Assembly (NCBI GenBank): GCA_039816045.1
Contig: JBCBYB010000006.1
Location: forward strand, 1-64,000
Origin: Thermohalobaculum sp039816045
GTDB taxonomy: Bacteria > Pseudomonadota > Alphaproteobacteria > Rhodobacterales > Rhodobacteraceae
Direction: 5' to 3'
Length of the DNA: 64,000 nucleotides
The position numbers and the translations under genes were made by a program. Below are positions 1 through 8,384 of this stretch, piece after piece; the stretch's first letter is position 1, and every line of letters begins with the position of its first letter. A model generated the notes under the pieces. The model did no database searches. It was given only the letters and a program-made list of their open reading frames with translations, and had not been told where the DNA came from.

Positions 1-26
1 GTCAGGGCCGAGGAGGCTGGCATCAT
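1..26 (-). CDS. Start of a downstream gene, cut off by the window edge (possibly waaA)
   Basis: An ATG on the minus strand overlaps the TGA of the DUF374 acyltransferase gene in an ATGA arrangement, and only about eight codons lie inside the window. In related alphaproteobacteria the gene after a DUF374 acyltransferase is often the Kdo transferase waaA, so that is a guess from gene order. The few visible residues do not identify it. Confidence 0.3.
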
Positions 27-784
27 GGCTCCGTGGCCGGCAACGGCTCCCGTCCGACCAGTTGGTCCGCCCGATCAGCAACCGCGGTTGTTGCCCGCGC
101 CACCTCCTCTAGAAACCGCATCTCGGCGGCAGGGTCACCCGGCCCCGGCGGGATCAAGGGAGATCCGAAGACATGCGCTCCCCGATCGAAGGGCAACGGC
201 ACGAGAAACTTGTCCCAGCTTCGGAGGCGCCTGCCCCACCGGGTGGAGAACGCATAAGGCAGCACCGGACACTGTGCCGTCACAGCCAACCGCGCGATCC
301 CCAGCTGGGCATGCATGCGCGGTCCGCGTGGCCCATCTGGCGTCACCGCCACCACGGAGTTCTCGCGGGCCAGAGCCTCGACGGCTCCGTCGAAGGCCCG
401 TGCGCCGCCCTTGTCCCGCCCCTTCTGACGGTCGTAGGTCGAGCCCCTGATCGACAGCACGCCAAGACGACCCACCACCTCCGAGATCAGCGCTCCATCC
501 CGGTTCTCTGAGATCATCGCATAGGTGTTGTAGCGCGCTGGCCGCCAAAGCGCCGACAACAGAAGCCGGTCGTGCCACATGGACACCAACCAGCTTGCAC
601 GCCTAAGCCGCAGCGCCTCGACATGCTCGGCGCCCTCGACGGTCCAACGGCAGCTCTTGTCGATCAGCCGGATATAGCTCGCGCCAGCCCAGGAGAGGAC
701 GCGACGCCCCGCCTCGGCCTGGCGAAGCCGCAGAAGCAAGCCGCCTGGCACCGTGCGCGCCTTTCGCTGCTCCTCCTGCTCCAC
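23..784 (-). CDS. DUF374-type lysophospholipid acyltransferase
   Basis: The 253-residue protein has a single acyltransferase-like domain. SMWHDRLL near residue 68 is an H-x4-D-like catalytic motif, and TPDGPRGPR near residue 148 is the conserved DUF374 motif. Such proteins are thought to move acyl chains onto lipid A-type or phospholipid acceptors at the inner membrane, but the substrate here is unproven. The start is GTG without a clear ribosome binding site, so an internal start is possible. It lies 10 bases after the DUF4170 gene and overlaps the next gene, so it looks like part of one minus-strand operon. Confidence 0.8.
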   Translation of the reverse strand: MEQEEQRKARTVPGGLLLRLRQAEAGRRVLSWAGASYIRLIDKSCRWTVEGAEHVEALRLRRASWLVSMWHDRLLLSALWRPARYNTYAMISENRDGALISEVVGRLGVLSIRGSTYDRQKGRDKGGARAFDGAVEALARENSVVAVTPDGPRGPRMHAQLGIARLAVTAQCPVLPYAFSTRWGRRLRSWDKFLVPLPFDRGAHVFGSPLIPPGPGDPAAEMRFLEEVARATTAVADRADQLVGREPLPATEP

Positions 785-793
785 AGGGGATGC

Positions 794-1042
794 TTAGCGC
801 TCGAGCGGGTTGGTCTCGGCGCTGGTCTCGCTCTCTTCGTCGCGCAGACGGTGGAGATGGGCAATGAAGTACCGCATATGCGCATTGTCTACCGTACGCT
901 GGGCGGCAGATTTCCAAGCGTCATGCGCCTCCGCATAGCTTGGGTAGATGCCCACGATGTCGAGATCGTTGACATCCTTGAACTGCGTTTTGCCGGGGTC
1001 GACAAGCTCGCCGCCGAAGACGAGATGGAGCCGGGTGGACAT
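794..1042 (-). CDS. DUF4170 domain protein
   Basis: A small protein of 82 residues matching DUF4170, with the pattern HLVFGGELVDP near the N-terminus and a central IVGIYPSYAEAHDAWKSAAQ stretch. It has no signal peptide or membrane segment, and its biochemical role is unknown. The ATG is preceded by GGAGG at good spacing. It sits between a CysQ-like phosphatase and the DUF374 acyltransferase, an order I recall from other Rhodobacteraceae, which links it loosely to envelope lipid genes. Confidence 0.85.
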   Translation of the reverse strand: MSTRLHLVFGGELVDPGKTQFKDVNDLDIVGIYPSYAEAHDAWKSAAQRTVDNAHMRYFIAHLHRLRDEESETSAETNPLER

Positions 1043-1105
1043 GAAGAGCCTCCGATGCGGTCTGGGCGCAGGGTGCAGTGCACCCTACGCGGCGTGGAAG
1101 GTCAG

Positions 1106-1948
1106 TCAAGCGGGTGCCGAAGCAAGCCCCCGTGGACCCTGCCGCAGCTCCATCAGTCGTGCATGCAAGGCCGGTGGCGCCGCAACCATACTCGGAAGCC
1201 GCGGCTCCGCTCTGTTAAAGCACAACTCCTCGCCGGCGGCGTCCGTAATGCGCCCGCCCGCCTCGCCCACGATCAACGCACCGGATGCGATGTCCCATTC
1301 CCACGCCTTTCGAAACGTCAGAACCGTGTCGAACTGTCCAGACGCCACGAGGCAGAGCCGCCAGGCAAGGGAGGGGCGGTATTCTCGTCGGAGTGCAGGA
1401 ACCCCGCCCGGCCAGTGTTCCTCGGCGAGCTGAGAACGGTTTGCAAGGGCGCGTGCGCCATCCGGTTCGGCGCGTTGGCTCACCGACAGCGGATACGTCT
1501 CCCCCTCTCGCATGACCGTCGCACCGCCGCCCATATGAGCGCTGTAGGTCTCGCCCAAGGCCGGGAGGCAAACGGCTCCGGCAATGGGCCGGCCGCCGGC
1601 GATGACAGCGAGGGCAACGGCGAATTCGGGTTTGTCCTCCAGGAAGGCGCGCGTGCCGTCGATCGGATCCACCACAAAGACCCGCTCAGCGGCAAGCCGC
1701 TCCTGGTTGTCGGTGTCTTCTTCGGACAGCCAACCGTAAGCCGGGCGACGTGTGGTCAGGATGGCTTCGACGGCGCGATTGACCGCAAGATCCGCCTCCG
1801 AGACCGGACCCTGACCGCCCGATTTGTCCCATGAGCGCACGGAGGCGCGAAAATGCTCGAGCGCCACAGCCCCGCCAGCCTTCGCGGCCTCGACCAGAAG
1901 CGCGCGGTCCTCGGCAGGCGATGCATCACTGATGGGGGCTTCAGGCAC
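1106..1948 (-). CDS. 3'(2'),5'-bisphosphate nucleotidase / inositol monophosphatase family (CysQ-like)
   Basis: The 280-residue protein carries the metal-dependent phosphatase signatures of the inositol monophosphatase superfamily: LSEED (residues 74-78), VDPIDGTRAF (93-102) and WEWDIASGA near residue 220. CysQ members hydrolyse 3'-phosphoadenosine 5'-phosphate to AMP; other members act on inositol or histidinol phosphates, so the substrate is inferred. The start codon is GTG and overlaps the pmbA stop by 8 bases, which suggests translational coupling. Confidence 0.8.
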   Translation of the reverse strand: MPEAPISDASPAEDRALLVEAAKAGGAVALEHFRASVRSWDKSGGQGPVSEADLAVNRAVEAILTTRRPAYGWLSEEDTDNQERLAAERVFVVDPIDGTRAFLEDKPEFAVALAVIAGGRPIAGAVCLPALGETYSAHMGGGATVMREGETYPLSVSQRAEPDGARALANRSQLAEEHWPGGVPALRREYRPSLAWRLCLVASGQFDTVLTFRKAWEWDIASGALIVGEAGGRITDAAGEELCFNRAEPRLPSMVAAPPALHARLMELRQGPRGLASAPA

Positions 1949-3296
1949 CGACCGTCAGCCCCTCGACAAGCAAGGACGGAACGGAAAGGCCCTTGTGTGG
2001 GTCGGCATCGTTGGCTGGACACAGCGACAGCAACATCTCCGGCAACTGCCCGGCAATGGTGATCTCGTTCACCGGGTGCACGATCTCTCCGCCTTCCACC
2101 CAAAACCCATTGGCGCCGCGGCTGTAGGCACCGGTCGTCGGGTTGATGGAGCTGCCGATCAACCCGGTCACGAGCAGACCGCGCCCCATCTCGCGGATCA
2201 TCGCGTCGCGGCTGTTCTGGCCCTGGGTTAGCCGGGTGTTCGACGTGCCAGGGCGGGGCGGACCGCCCGTGCCGCGCCGGGCGTTGCCGGTTGAGTCGAG
2301 ACCAAGCTGGCGCGCTGTCGCCAAGTCCAGAACCCAGCTTTGCAGCACCCCCGCCTCCACGAGGGTGCGCCGGACTGCCGCAAAGCCCTCGGCGTCGATT
2401 GCCCGGCTGGCGCGACCGCGCGGGATCGTCGGATCATCGATGAGATCAAGGCCAGCGGGAAGGACGGCTTCTCCCATGCGGTCACTCGCCCAGCTGGCGC
2501 CACGCGCGATGGCCTGGCCGTTGATCGCACCGAGAAGGTGTCCGATCAGGCTCGACGCGACGCGCTCGTCATAAAGAACGGGGACCGCCCCGCTCGGTGG
2601 ACGGCGAGCCCCTTGTGCGGCCACCGCCCGCTCAGCGGCCCGCAGTCCGACGGTTGCGGCTGCTGGCAAGTCCGCGGCATGGCGCCGGATCTCTACGGCA
2701 TAGTCCCGCTCACGCTCCAGCCCCTCTCCGGCAATCGCTGAGGCACTGACGGCCCAGCCCGTCCGCTCAAACCGGTGCAGGAGGCCGTTCGTCGCCGCGA
2801 GTGTGATGCGGTCGCGCGACCAGTTGGCGCTGGCCTGTTCAACTTGCGTGATCCCAGTGGTGCCGAGGGCCGCATCCTCCGCCTCGCGCGCCAGTGCCTC
2901 CAACTGGTCCGGAGCGGGACCTTCGCCCTCCTCGGCCAGATCCAGCGCCCGCTCGGCCGCATCCGCTCCCATCGCGAGTTGCGCGGGATCGGCGAGCCCA
3001 CAATAAGGATCGTCCGGCGCCTCCCGCGCCACGGCAACCGCGCGTTCCGCCATCTCCGTGATCGTGGCCGCCGTCCGTTCCGAGGCCGAGACACAGGCCT
3101 GGCGCTGGCCGACCAGCACCCGGAGCCCGAGATCGACGCTTTCCGACCGCTCCGCCTCCTCAAGCGCGCGATCCGCCACCCCAACCCCGAGCGCGATGCT
3201 CTCGACAACGAGCGCGTCGGCCGCGTCGGCCCCGGCTTGCATCGCCGCGGCCAGCAATGCCTGCGCCGTTTCCTGATCCGTCTGTCCCGTCATCAT
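1941..3296 (-). CDS. pmbA: TldD/PmbA family metalloprotease component (PmbA/TldE)
   Basis: The 451-residue length and overall sequence fit PmbA (TldE), the partner of TldD in a heterodimeric protease that trims peptides such as microcin precursors and takes part in antitoxin turnover. PmbA proteins lack the catalytic HExxxH of TldD, and none is seen here. A conserved ATARQLGLDSTGNA-type segment lies near residue 330. The start is one of two consecutive ATGs overlapping the stop of the MAPEG gene. A tldD partner is not in the window. Confidence 0.85.
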   Translation of the reverse strand: MMTGQTDQETAQALLAAAMQAGADAADALVVESIALGVGVADRALEEAERSESVDLGLRVLVGQRQACVSASERTAATITEMAERAVAVAREAPDDPYCGLADPAQLAMGADAAERALDLAEEGEGPAPDQLEALAREAEDAALGTTGITQVEQASANWSRDRITLAATNGLLHRFERTGWAVSASAIAGEGLERERDYAVEIRRHAADLPAAATVGLRAAERAVAAQGARRPPSGAVPVLYDERVASSLIGHLLGAINGQAIARGASWASDRMGEAVLPAGLDLIDDPTIPRGRASRAIDAEGFAAVRRTLVEAGVLQSWVLDLATARQLGLDSTGNARRGTGGPPRPGTSNTRLTQGQNSRDAMIREMGRGLLVTGLIGSSINPTTGAYSRGANGFWVEGGEIVHPVNEITIAGQLPEMLLSLCPANDADPHKGLSVPSLLVEGLTVGA

Positions 3297-3700
3297 GCCC
3301 CGCCGATGAGTTGTCCGATCCCATGAGCGAGGAGCCCGAACGCAAGCACGCCCAGCACGGTCACCGTCGCCATCATTCCCAGGACGCGCAGCCTGAGCTC
3401 CCGCGCGCCGCGAAAGAAGTAAACCCCGTGGACAACACGCCCAACCACCAGCAGCAGCCCAAGCGGATGAAGCGCCGCCCCCGGCGCCCCAAGCGTCTCG
3501 GCAAGTGCCATCAGCACCAATGCAAGCGGGATGGTCTCAATCGCGTTGCCGTGGGCCCGACAGAGCTGCGTGAGCTCCGGTACATTGCCGTCACCGAGCG
3601 ACACCTTGTGTTTGCGCCGCGCCTGACCGATCAGCCAGGCCAAATAGATGATCCAGAGCGTCAGCACCCCGGCATAGATCGCCGTCACAGTCAGCGGCAT
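3293..3700 (-). CDS. MAPEG family membrane protein
   Basis: A 135-residue integral membrane protein with about four hydrophobic segments and the MAPEG-like stretch RAHGNAIETIPLALVLM. MAPEG proteins include glutathione S-transferases and eicosanoid-type enzymes; most bacterial members have no proven substrate. The ATG at 3700 was chosen because AGAAGGA lies just upstream; a longer frame begins at 3739 without such a site. It follows manC by 45 bases and overlaps pmbA. Confidence 0.8.
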   Translation of the reverse strand: MPLTVTAIYAGVLTLWIIYLAWLIGQARRKHKVSLGDGNVPELTQLCRAHGNAIETIPLALVLMALAETLGAPGAALHPLGLLLVVGRVVHGVYFFRGARELRLRVLGMMATVTVLGVLAFGLLAHGIGQLIGGA

Positions 3701-3745
3701 ACACTCGTCCTTCTGGGTCGCCCTCGGGCGATGCGCCATGCGCGG

Positions 3746-5164
3746 TCAGCTCCGAGCATAGATGTCGTCATACCGCACGATGTCGTCCTCGCCGAGATAG
3801 GGCCCGGACTGCACCTCGATCAGATGGAGATCAAGCTTGCCCGGGTTCTCGAGCCGATGGACCGCACCAAGCGGGATATAGACGCTCTGGTTCTCGGACA
3901 AAAGCTTGGCATCATCGCCCACCGTGACCTTCGCAGTTCCGGCAACGACCACCCAATGCTCGGACCGGTGATGATGGGATTGCAGCGAGAGCTTGGCGCC
4001 TGGTTTCACCATGATCTGCTTGACCTGGAACCGCGTGCCGTGGGCGATGCTCTCATACCACCCCCAAGGCCTGTAGCAGCGAGGAAACTCCGTCGCCTGT
4101 GGCGCGCCCTCGGCCTTCAGGCGGTCAACGGCCGTGCGCACCTGTTGTCCGCTGTCCATGTCGGCGACGAGAACCGCATCCCCCGTAGCGACCGCGACGA
4201 TGCCGTCGAGGCCGATGCCGACAAGGCGCTGACCGCTGCCATCGGCCCGCAACAGCGTGTTCTTGCAGTCGATCGCGATCGCGCCTTCGGTCGCGGCGAC
4301 GCCTTCCGCGTCTTGCGGGCTCTCAGACCAAAGCGTCCGCCAGGAGCCGAGATCGTTCCAGCCGCCGTCAAGGGGCACAACCGTCCCCTGGACCCGCTCC
4401 ATAATGGCATAGTCGATGGAGATGTCGGGACAGGTCGCATACGCGGTCGCGGCCGGGCGGTAAAAGCAGAGATCCTCCCGGCCTTCGGCGAGCGCTGCCG
4501 CACAAGCCGCTCGGATCTCGGGCGCATGAGCATCGAAGGCCTCGAGGATACTGCGCACCGAGAAGAGGAACATGCCCGAGTTCCACAGGTACCGCCCCGT
4601 GGCCAGCATAGCCTCGGCAGCCGCCGCATCCGGCTTCTCGACAAAACGGAGGAAGGGTTGCGCCGTGGGCTCGGGGGCTGCTCCCAACTCCAGATACCCA
4701 TACCCGGTTTCCGCCCGGTCCGGGTGGATCCCGAACGTCACGAGATGTCCCTGGGCGGCCGCGCGCCGGCCCTCTGCCACCGCTCGGTGAAAAGCCGCGG
4801 CGTCGGAGATCAGGTGATCGGATGGCAGAACCAGCATGGAGGCATCCGGGTCTCTTGCCGCGATCTCCAAAGCTGCAAGACAGACCGCGGGCGCCGTGTT
4901 GCGCCCCTCGGGCTCCAGCAGGATACGGCTCGCCTCGGCACCCCGGTCAGACAACTGCTCGGCGACCACAAAGCGGAAATCCTGATGGGTCAGGAGGACA
5001 GGCGCCGCGTAGCCTGCCCCTTCCAAGCGATCGAGGGTTCGCTGAAACAGCGTGCCTCCCTCCAGCAAAGGGCAGAACTGCTTGGGAAAGGATTTCCGAG
5101 ACGCGGGCCAGAGACGTGTCCCCGAGCCGCCGCACAGGATCACCGGATACAAATCACCCGTCAT
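3746..5164 (-). CDS. manC: Mannose-1-phosphate guanylyltransferase / mannose-6-phosphate isomerase
   Basis: A bifunctional ManC/AlgA/CpsB-type enzyme of 472 residues. The N-terminal nucleotidyltransferase domain has VILCGGSGTRLWPAS (residues 8-22) and FVEKPD; the C-terminal cupin domain has the metal-binding HHHRSEHWVV motif. It makes GDP-mannose from mannose-1-phosphate and interconverts mannose-6-phosphate and fructose-6-phosphate, feeding exopolysaccharide or LPS sugars. No polysaccharide cluster surrounds it here. Its length is normal for the fused family. Confidence 0.93.
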   Translation of the reverse strand: MTGDLYPVILCGGSGTRLWPASRKSFPKQFCPLLEGGTLFQRTLDRLEGAGYAAPVLLTHQDFRFVVAEQLSDRGAEASRILLEPEGRNTAPAVCLAALEIAARDPDASMLVLPSDHLISDAAAFHRAVAEGRRAAAQGHLVTFGIHPDRAETGYGYLELGAAPEPTAQPFLRFVEKPDAAAAEAMLATGRYLWNSGMFLFSVRSILEAFDAHAPEIRAACAAALAEGREDLCFYRPAATAYATCPDISIDYAIMERVQGTVVPLDGGWNDLGSWRTLWSESPQDAEGVAATEGAIAIDCKNTLLRADGSGQRLVGIGLDGIVAVATGDAVLVADMDSGQQVRTAVDRLKAEGAPQATEFPRCYRPWGWYESIAHGTRFQVKQIMVKPGAKLSLQSHHHRSEHWVVVAGTAKVTVGDDAKLLSENQSVYIPLGAVHRLENPGKLDLHLIEVQSGPYLGEDDIVRYDDIYARS

Positions 5165-5193
5165 TGCGTGCCGCGCTCCGCGCTGTGTTCAGC

Positions 5194-5505
5194 TCAGTGG
5201 GTCCAGTTGCCACGGCGATTGTGCGCGAAGTTCGCCGCATACCCCATCGGCCGAACGTTTGGCTTCCGGCGCTTGGGCTCTTCGACCACATGCGCGATGC
5301 CATTTCGGCGAGCATAATCGATGGCGCCATCTCGCGTGTCGAAGCGGAGTTTGACCTGGCGCCGCGTATCACTCGAGCCGGTCCACCCCATGAGCGGATC
5401 GACCCGCCGCGGTTCTGTTGGTGCGAATTCGAGCACCCAACCCTGGGCGTTGCCCTGGCCGCTCGTCATAGCGCTTTTGGAGGGCTGATAGATCCGTGCC
5501 AGCAT
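5194..5505 (-). CDS. ETC complex I subunit, NDUFS4 (18 kDa) family
   Basis: A 103-residue protein of the NDUFS4-like accessory subunit family typical of alphaproteobacteria, with the pattern ARIYQPSKSAMTSG at the N-terminus, a central TRRQVKLRFDTRDGAIDYA stretch and a C-terminal YAANFAHNRRGNWTH. It is expected to bind the peripheral arm of NADH:ubiquinone oxidoreductase. The ATG follows GGGAGAC. It lies 30 bases upstream of manC and may be co-transcribed with it. Confidence 0.9.
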   Translation of the reverse strand: MLARIYQPSKSAMTSGQGNAQGWVLEFAPTEPRRVDPLMGWTGSSDTRRQVKLRFDTRDGAIDYARRNGIAHVVEEPKRRKPNVRPMGYAANFAHNRRGNWTH

Positions 5506-5850
5506 CGGAAGTCTCCCATGTCTCTCCGGAGCGTTATCGCGCGCCCGCGATACGGTTGCAAGCGGCCGAGCCGCGGCGGATTCACCTAGCCCAGCCGCCG
5601 AACAAACCTCCGGCTAGAGCATGCTGATTGCAGCGACCATGAACACCGTCCACCCGATAACAGGCGCGGCGACTATGGCGAAAGCTGGGCGCGGCGCGAT
5701 GGGTCGGATCCGTCTTGAACGCTCTAGCGGTTGCGGGGCCAACGCCGCGCTGCGCTTAATCAAAGGGCGGTTGTCGACAGCCGGCTGAAACCGTGGCTCG
5801 GGACACGCCATAGTGCTTAGCCACCAAGGATTTTCGAGCGATCACGCCGC

Positions 5851-5897
5851 CAGCCCGGTGCAGGGAGCGAGGGTGGGGTGGGTGTCGCACCGGGCTG
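5851..5897 (-). repeat. GC-rich stem-loop with a CCCACCC-type loop
   Basis: The arms CAGCCCGGTGC and GCACCGGGCTG form a perfect 11-base inverted repeat around a 25-base loop. On the minus strand the loop reads CACCCACCCCACCC at its start. This resembles the conserved loop of the stem-loop family at 46802, 51507 and 51628, but the loop is half as long, so membership is doubtful. Confidence 0.35.
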
Positions 5898-5961
5898 ACG
5901 ACGCTCTGCTGCTTGCCCTTCGTATATGACTCCGGAGCCCGCTCTGGTCAATGGGAGTCTC

Positions 5962-5973
5962 GACAACGTTGTC
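5962..5973. promoter_or_regulatory. Perfect 12-base palindrome, possible operator
   Basis: GACAACGTTGTC is a perfect palindrome 113 bases upstream of the uvrB ATG. It resembles the symmetric operators of LacI-type regulators, but no such regulator or sugar gene is nearby. It does not match the alphaproteobacterial LexA site (GAAC-N7-GAAC), so SOS control is not shown. Confidence 0.3.
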
Positions 5974-6086
5974 AAAATTATGCCCTGCTCTGTCCGCATT
6001 TTCGTCATCCTTGCCCTGACGGCACCCGCTTGGAAACCGTGCGGTTTCCGCCTATTTCGAGTGTTCCAGGAGGAGCTTAACGCCCG

Positions 6087-8267
6087 ATGACCGATACCCT
6101 CGTCACCGTTCCACAGCGCCGCGACCCCGCCGAAAAGCTGGAGGGGGGCAAGCGCCTCGTCATGCACACCCCCTTTGAGCCTGCTGGAGACCAGCCCGGC
6201 GCGATCGTGGAGTTGGCAGAGGGAATCACTTCCGGCGAGCGCGATCAGGTGCTGCTGGGGGCCACTGGAACCGGCAAGACCTTCACCATGGCCAAGGTGA
6301 TCGAGGCGACTCAGCGCCCCGGGATCATCCTTGCGCCGAACAAGACGCTCGCGGCACAACTCTACGGCGAATTCAAGCAGTTCTTCCCGGAGAACGCGGT
6401 CGAATACTTCGTTTCATATTACGACTACTACCAGCCGGAGGCCTATGTCCCACGCTCGGACACCTACATAGAGAAAGAAGCGCAGATCAACGAACAGATC
6501 GACCGGATGCGCCACTCCGCCACGCGCGCCCTACTGGAGCGCGATGACGTTGTGATCGTGGCGTCGGTCTCCTGCATCTACGGCATTGGGGCCGTGGAGA
6601 CCTACGGCGCCATGACGCAAGATCTCAAGGCGGGCCTGTCCTATGACCAGCAGGCGATTATGCGGGAGCTGGTCACCCAGCAGTACCGGCGCAACGACGC
6701 GGCATTCCAGCGGGGGTGCTTCCGCGTGCGGGGTGATTCGCTGGAGATCTGGCCGGCGCACCTGGAAGACCGCGCCTGGCGGTTCTCCTTCTTCGGCGAT
6801 GAGCTCGAAGCGATCCAGGAGTTCGATCCCCTGACGGGCTCCAAGACCGGCGCGCTGGAGCGGGTGCGGATCTATGCCAACTCTCACTATGTCACACCGC
6901 GCCCGACGCTGAATCAGGCGGTCAAAGAGATCAAAGCGGAACTCACCGTGCGGCTGAAGCAACTGGAGGCTGAGGGGCGCTTGTTGGAGGCGCAGCGGCT
7001 GGAGCAGCGCACCCATTTCGACATCGAGATGATCGAGGCGACTGGTTCATGCAATGGCATCGAAAACTACAGCCGCTATCTCTCGGGCCGCGCGCCGGGG
7101 GAGCCGCCGCCGACGTTGTTCGAGTACATCCCCGACAACGCCATCGTCTTTGCCGATGAGAGCCACGTCTCGGTTCCGCAGATCGGTGGAATGTACAAGG
7201 GCGACTATCGGCGCAAGTTCACTCTCGCCGAACACGGGTTCCGTCTGCCCTCGTGCATGGACAACCGCCCGCTGAAGTTCGAGGAGTGGGACGCGATGCG
7301 GCCCCAGTCGGTGTTTGTCTCCGCGACCCCCGGCAAATGGGAGCTGGAGCGCACGGGCGGTGTGTTCACCGAGCAGGTGATCCGACCGACCGGCCTGATT
7401 GATCCGCCGGTGGAGATCCGCCCGGTCGCGTCCCAGGTCGACGACCTGCTCGACGAGTGCCGCCAGGTTGCCGCGGCCGGCAACCGCGCCTTGGTGACGA
7501 CCCTTACGAAGCGCATGGCCGAGGACCTCACCGAATACCTGCACGAGCAGGGGATCCGCGTGCGCTACATGCACTCGGATATCGACACGCTCGAACGGAT
7601 CGAGATCCTGCGCGATCTGCGCCTCGGTGCCTTCGACGTGCTGGTGGGCATCAACCTGCTGCGCGAGGGGCTCGATATCCCGGAATGCGCCTTGGTCGCG
7701 ATCCTCGATGCCGACAAAGAGGGGTTCCTGCGCTCCGAGACGTCGCTGATCCAGACAATCGGCCGAGCCGCCCGCAACGTCGATGGCCGCGTGATCATGT
7801 ATGCCGACCACAAGACAGGCTCGATGGAGCGGGCAATCAGCGAGACCGAGCGCCGCCGGGCGAAGCAAGAGGCCTACAACACCGAGCACGGGATCACGCC
7901 CCAGACCATCAAGAAGAACGTCGAAGACATCCTAGAGGGTGTCTATGAGGGCTCCGTCGATGCCGAGCGCATCACCACCAAGATCGACAAGAAGTCCCGC
8001 GGCGGCGTGGGCGACAACCTGCAGGCCCACGTTGCGGCGCTGCGTAAAGAGATGATGACCGCCGCGGAGAACCTGGAGTTCGAGGAGGCCGCCCGTTTGC
8101 GTGACGAGATCAAGCGGCTGGAGGCAGTCGAGCTGGCGGTGGCGGACGATCCGCTGGCGCGGCAATCCGCCATCGAGGACCGCGTGGACGAGGCGGTGAA
8201 GCCCCGCTCCACCACCGGCCGCCCAGGGCAGCGGGGGCGCGGCAAGTCCCGCCGCCGCAAGGGATGA
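6087..8267 (+). CDS. uvrB: Excinuclease ABC subunit B
   Basis: UvrB of 726 residues, slightly longer than the usual 670 or so because of a basic C-terminal tail. Walker A is GATGTGKT (residues 58-65), the DNA-inserting beta-hairpin has YYDYYQPEAY, the DEAD-like box is DESH, and a C-terminal UVR domain (NLEFEEAARLRDEI) would bind UvrC. It verifies damage in nucleotide excision repair. The ATG follows AGGAGGAG. A weak hairpin, GTGCC-TATTT-GGCAC at 8276-8290, lies just after the stop but has no T-run. Confidence 0.98.
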   Translation: MTDTLVTVPQRRDPAEKLEGGKRLVMHTPFEPAGDQPGAIVELAEGITSGERDQVLLGATGTGKTFTMAKVIEATQRPGIILAPNKTLAAQLYGEFKQFFPENAVEYFVSYYDYYQPEAYVPRSDTYIEKEAQINEQIDRMRHSATRALLERDDVVIVASVSCIYGIGAVETYGAMTQDLKAGLSYDQQAIMRELVTQQYRRNDAAFQRGCFRVRGDSLEIWPAHLEDRAWRFSFFGDELEAIQEFDPLTGSKTGALERVRIYANSHYVTPRPTLNQAVKEIKAELTVRLKQLEAEGRLLEAQRLEQRTHFDIEMIEATGSCNGIENYSRYLSGRAPGEPPPTLFEYIPDNAIVFADESHVSVPQIGGMYKGDYRRKFTLAEHGFRLPSCMDNRPLKFEEWDAMRPQSVFVSATPGKWELERTGGVFTEQVIRPTGLIDPPVEIRPVASQVDDLLDECRQVAAAGNRALVTTLTKRMAEDLTEYLHEQGIRVRYMHSDIDTLERIEILRDLRLGAFDVLVGINLLREGLDIPECALVAILDADKEGFLRSETSLIQTIGRAARNVDGRVIMYADHKTGSMERAISETERRRAKQEAYNTEHGITPQTIKKNVEDILEGVYEGSVDAERITTKIDKKSRGGVGDNLQAHVAALRKEMMTAAENLEFEEAARLRDEIKRLEAVELAVADDPLARQSAIEDRVDEAVKPRSTTGRPGQRGRGKSRRRKG

Positions 8268-8384
8268 CGCACACTGTGCCTATTTGGCACGCACCGGCCC
8301 GAATCGGAACATCAGGAGCTCTTGAATTAACTAAATGATTTCAACACCTTCACGCTCTGTTTGACGCAGCGTAGGTGGTAAGTA

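Larger units (their letters stand above)
5506..6086. other. Intergenic region with stem-loop, HTH-like remnant and palindrome
   Basis: No confident gene lies between the complex I subunit and uvrB. The minus strand has a 65-codon frame (5614-5811) with one hydrophobic C-terminal segment that I cannot support as a gene. A different minus-strand frame encodes a short helix-turn-helix-like string (SLVAKHYGVSRATVS, about 5785-5830) and ends at 5756; it could be a resolvase or transposase remnant. A GC-rich stem-loop lies at 5851-5897 and a 12-base palindrome at 5962-5973. I saw no tRNA. Confidence 0.5.

Noticed and set aside
3257..5317. Plus-strand frame of 686 codons opposite manC and the MAPEG gene
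   Set aside because: Arg/His-rich shadow frame with no family features; the minus-strand genes are well supported.
5614..5811. 65-codon minus-strand frame with a hydrophobic C-terminus
   Set aside because: Weak ribosome binding site, no family features, and it overlaps a different frame with an HTH-like string.
6000..6086. LexA box upstream of uvrB
   Set aside because: No GAAC-N7-GAAC or GTTC-N7-GTTC site is present.
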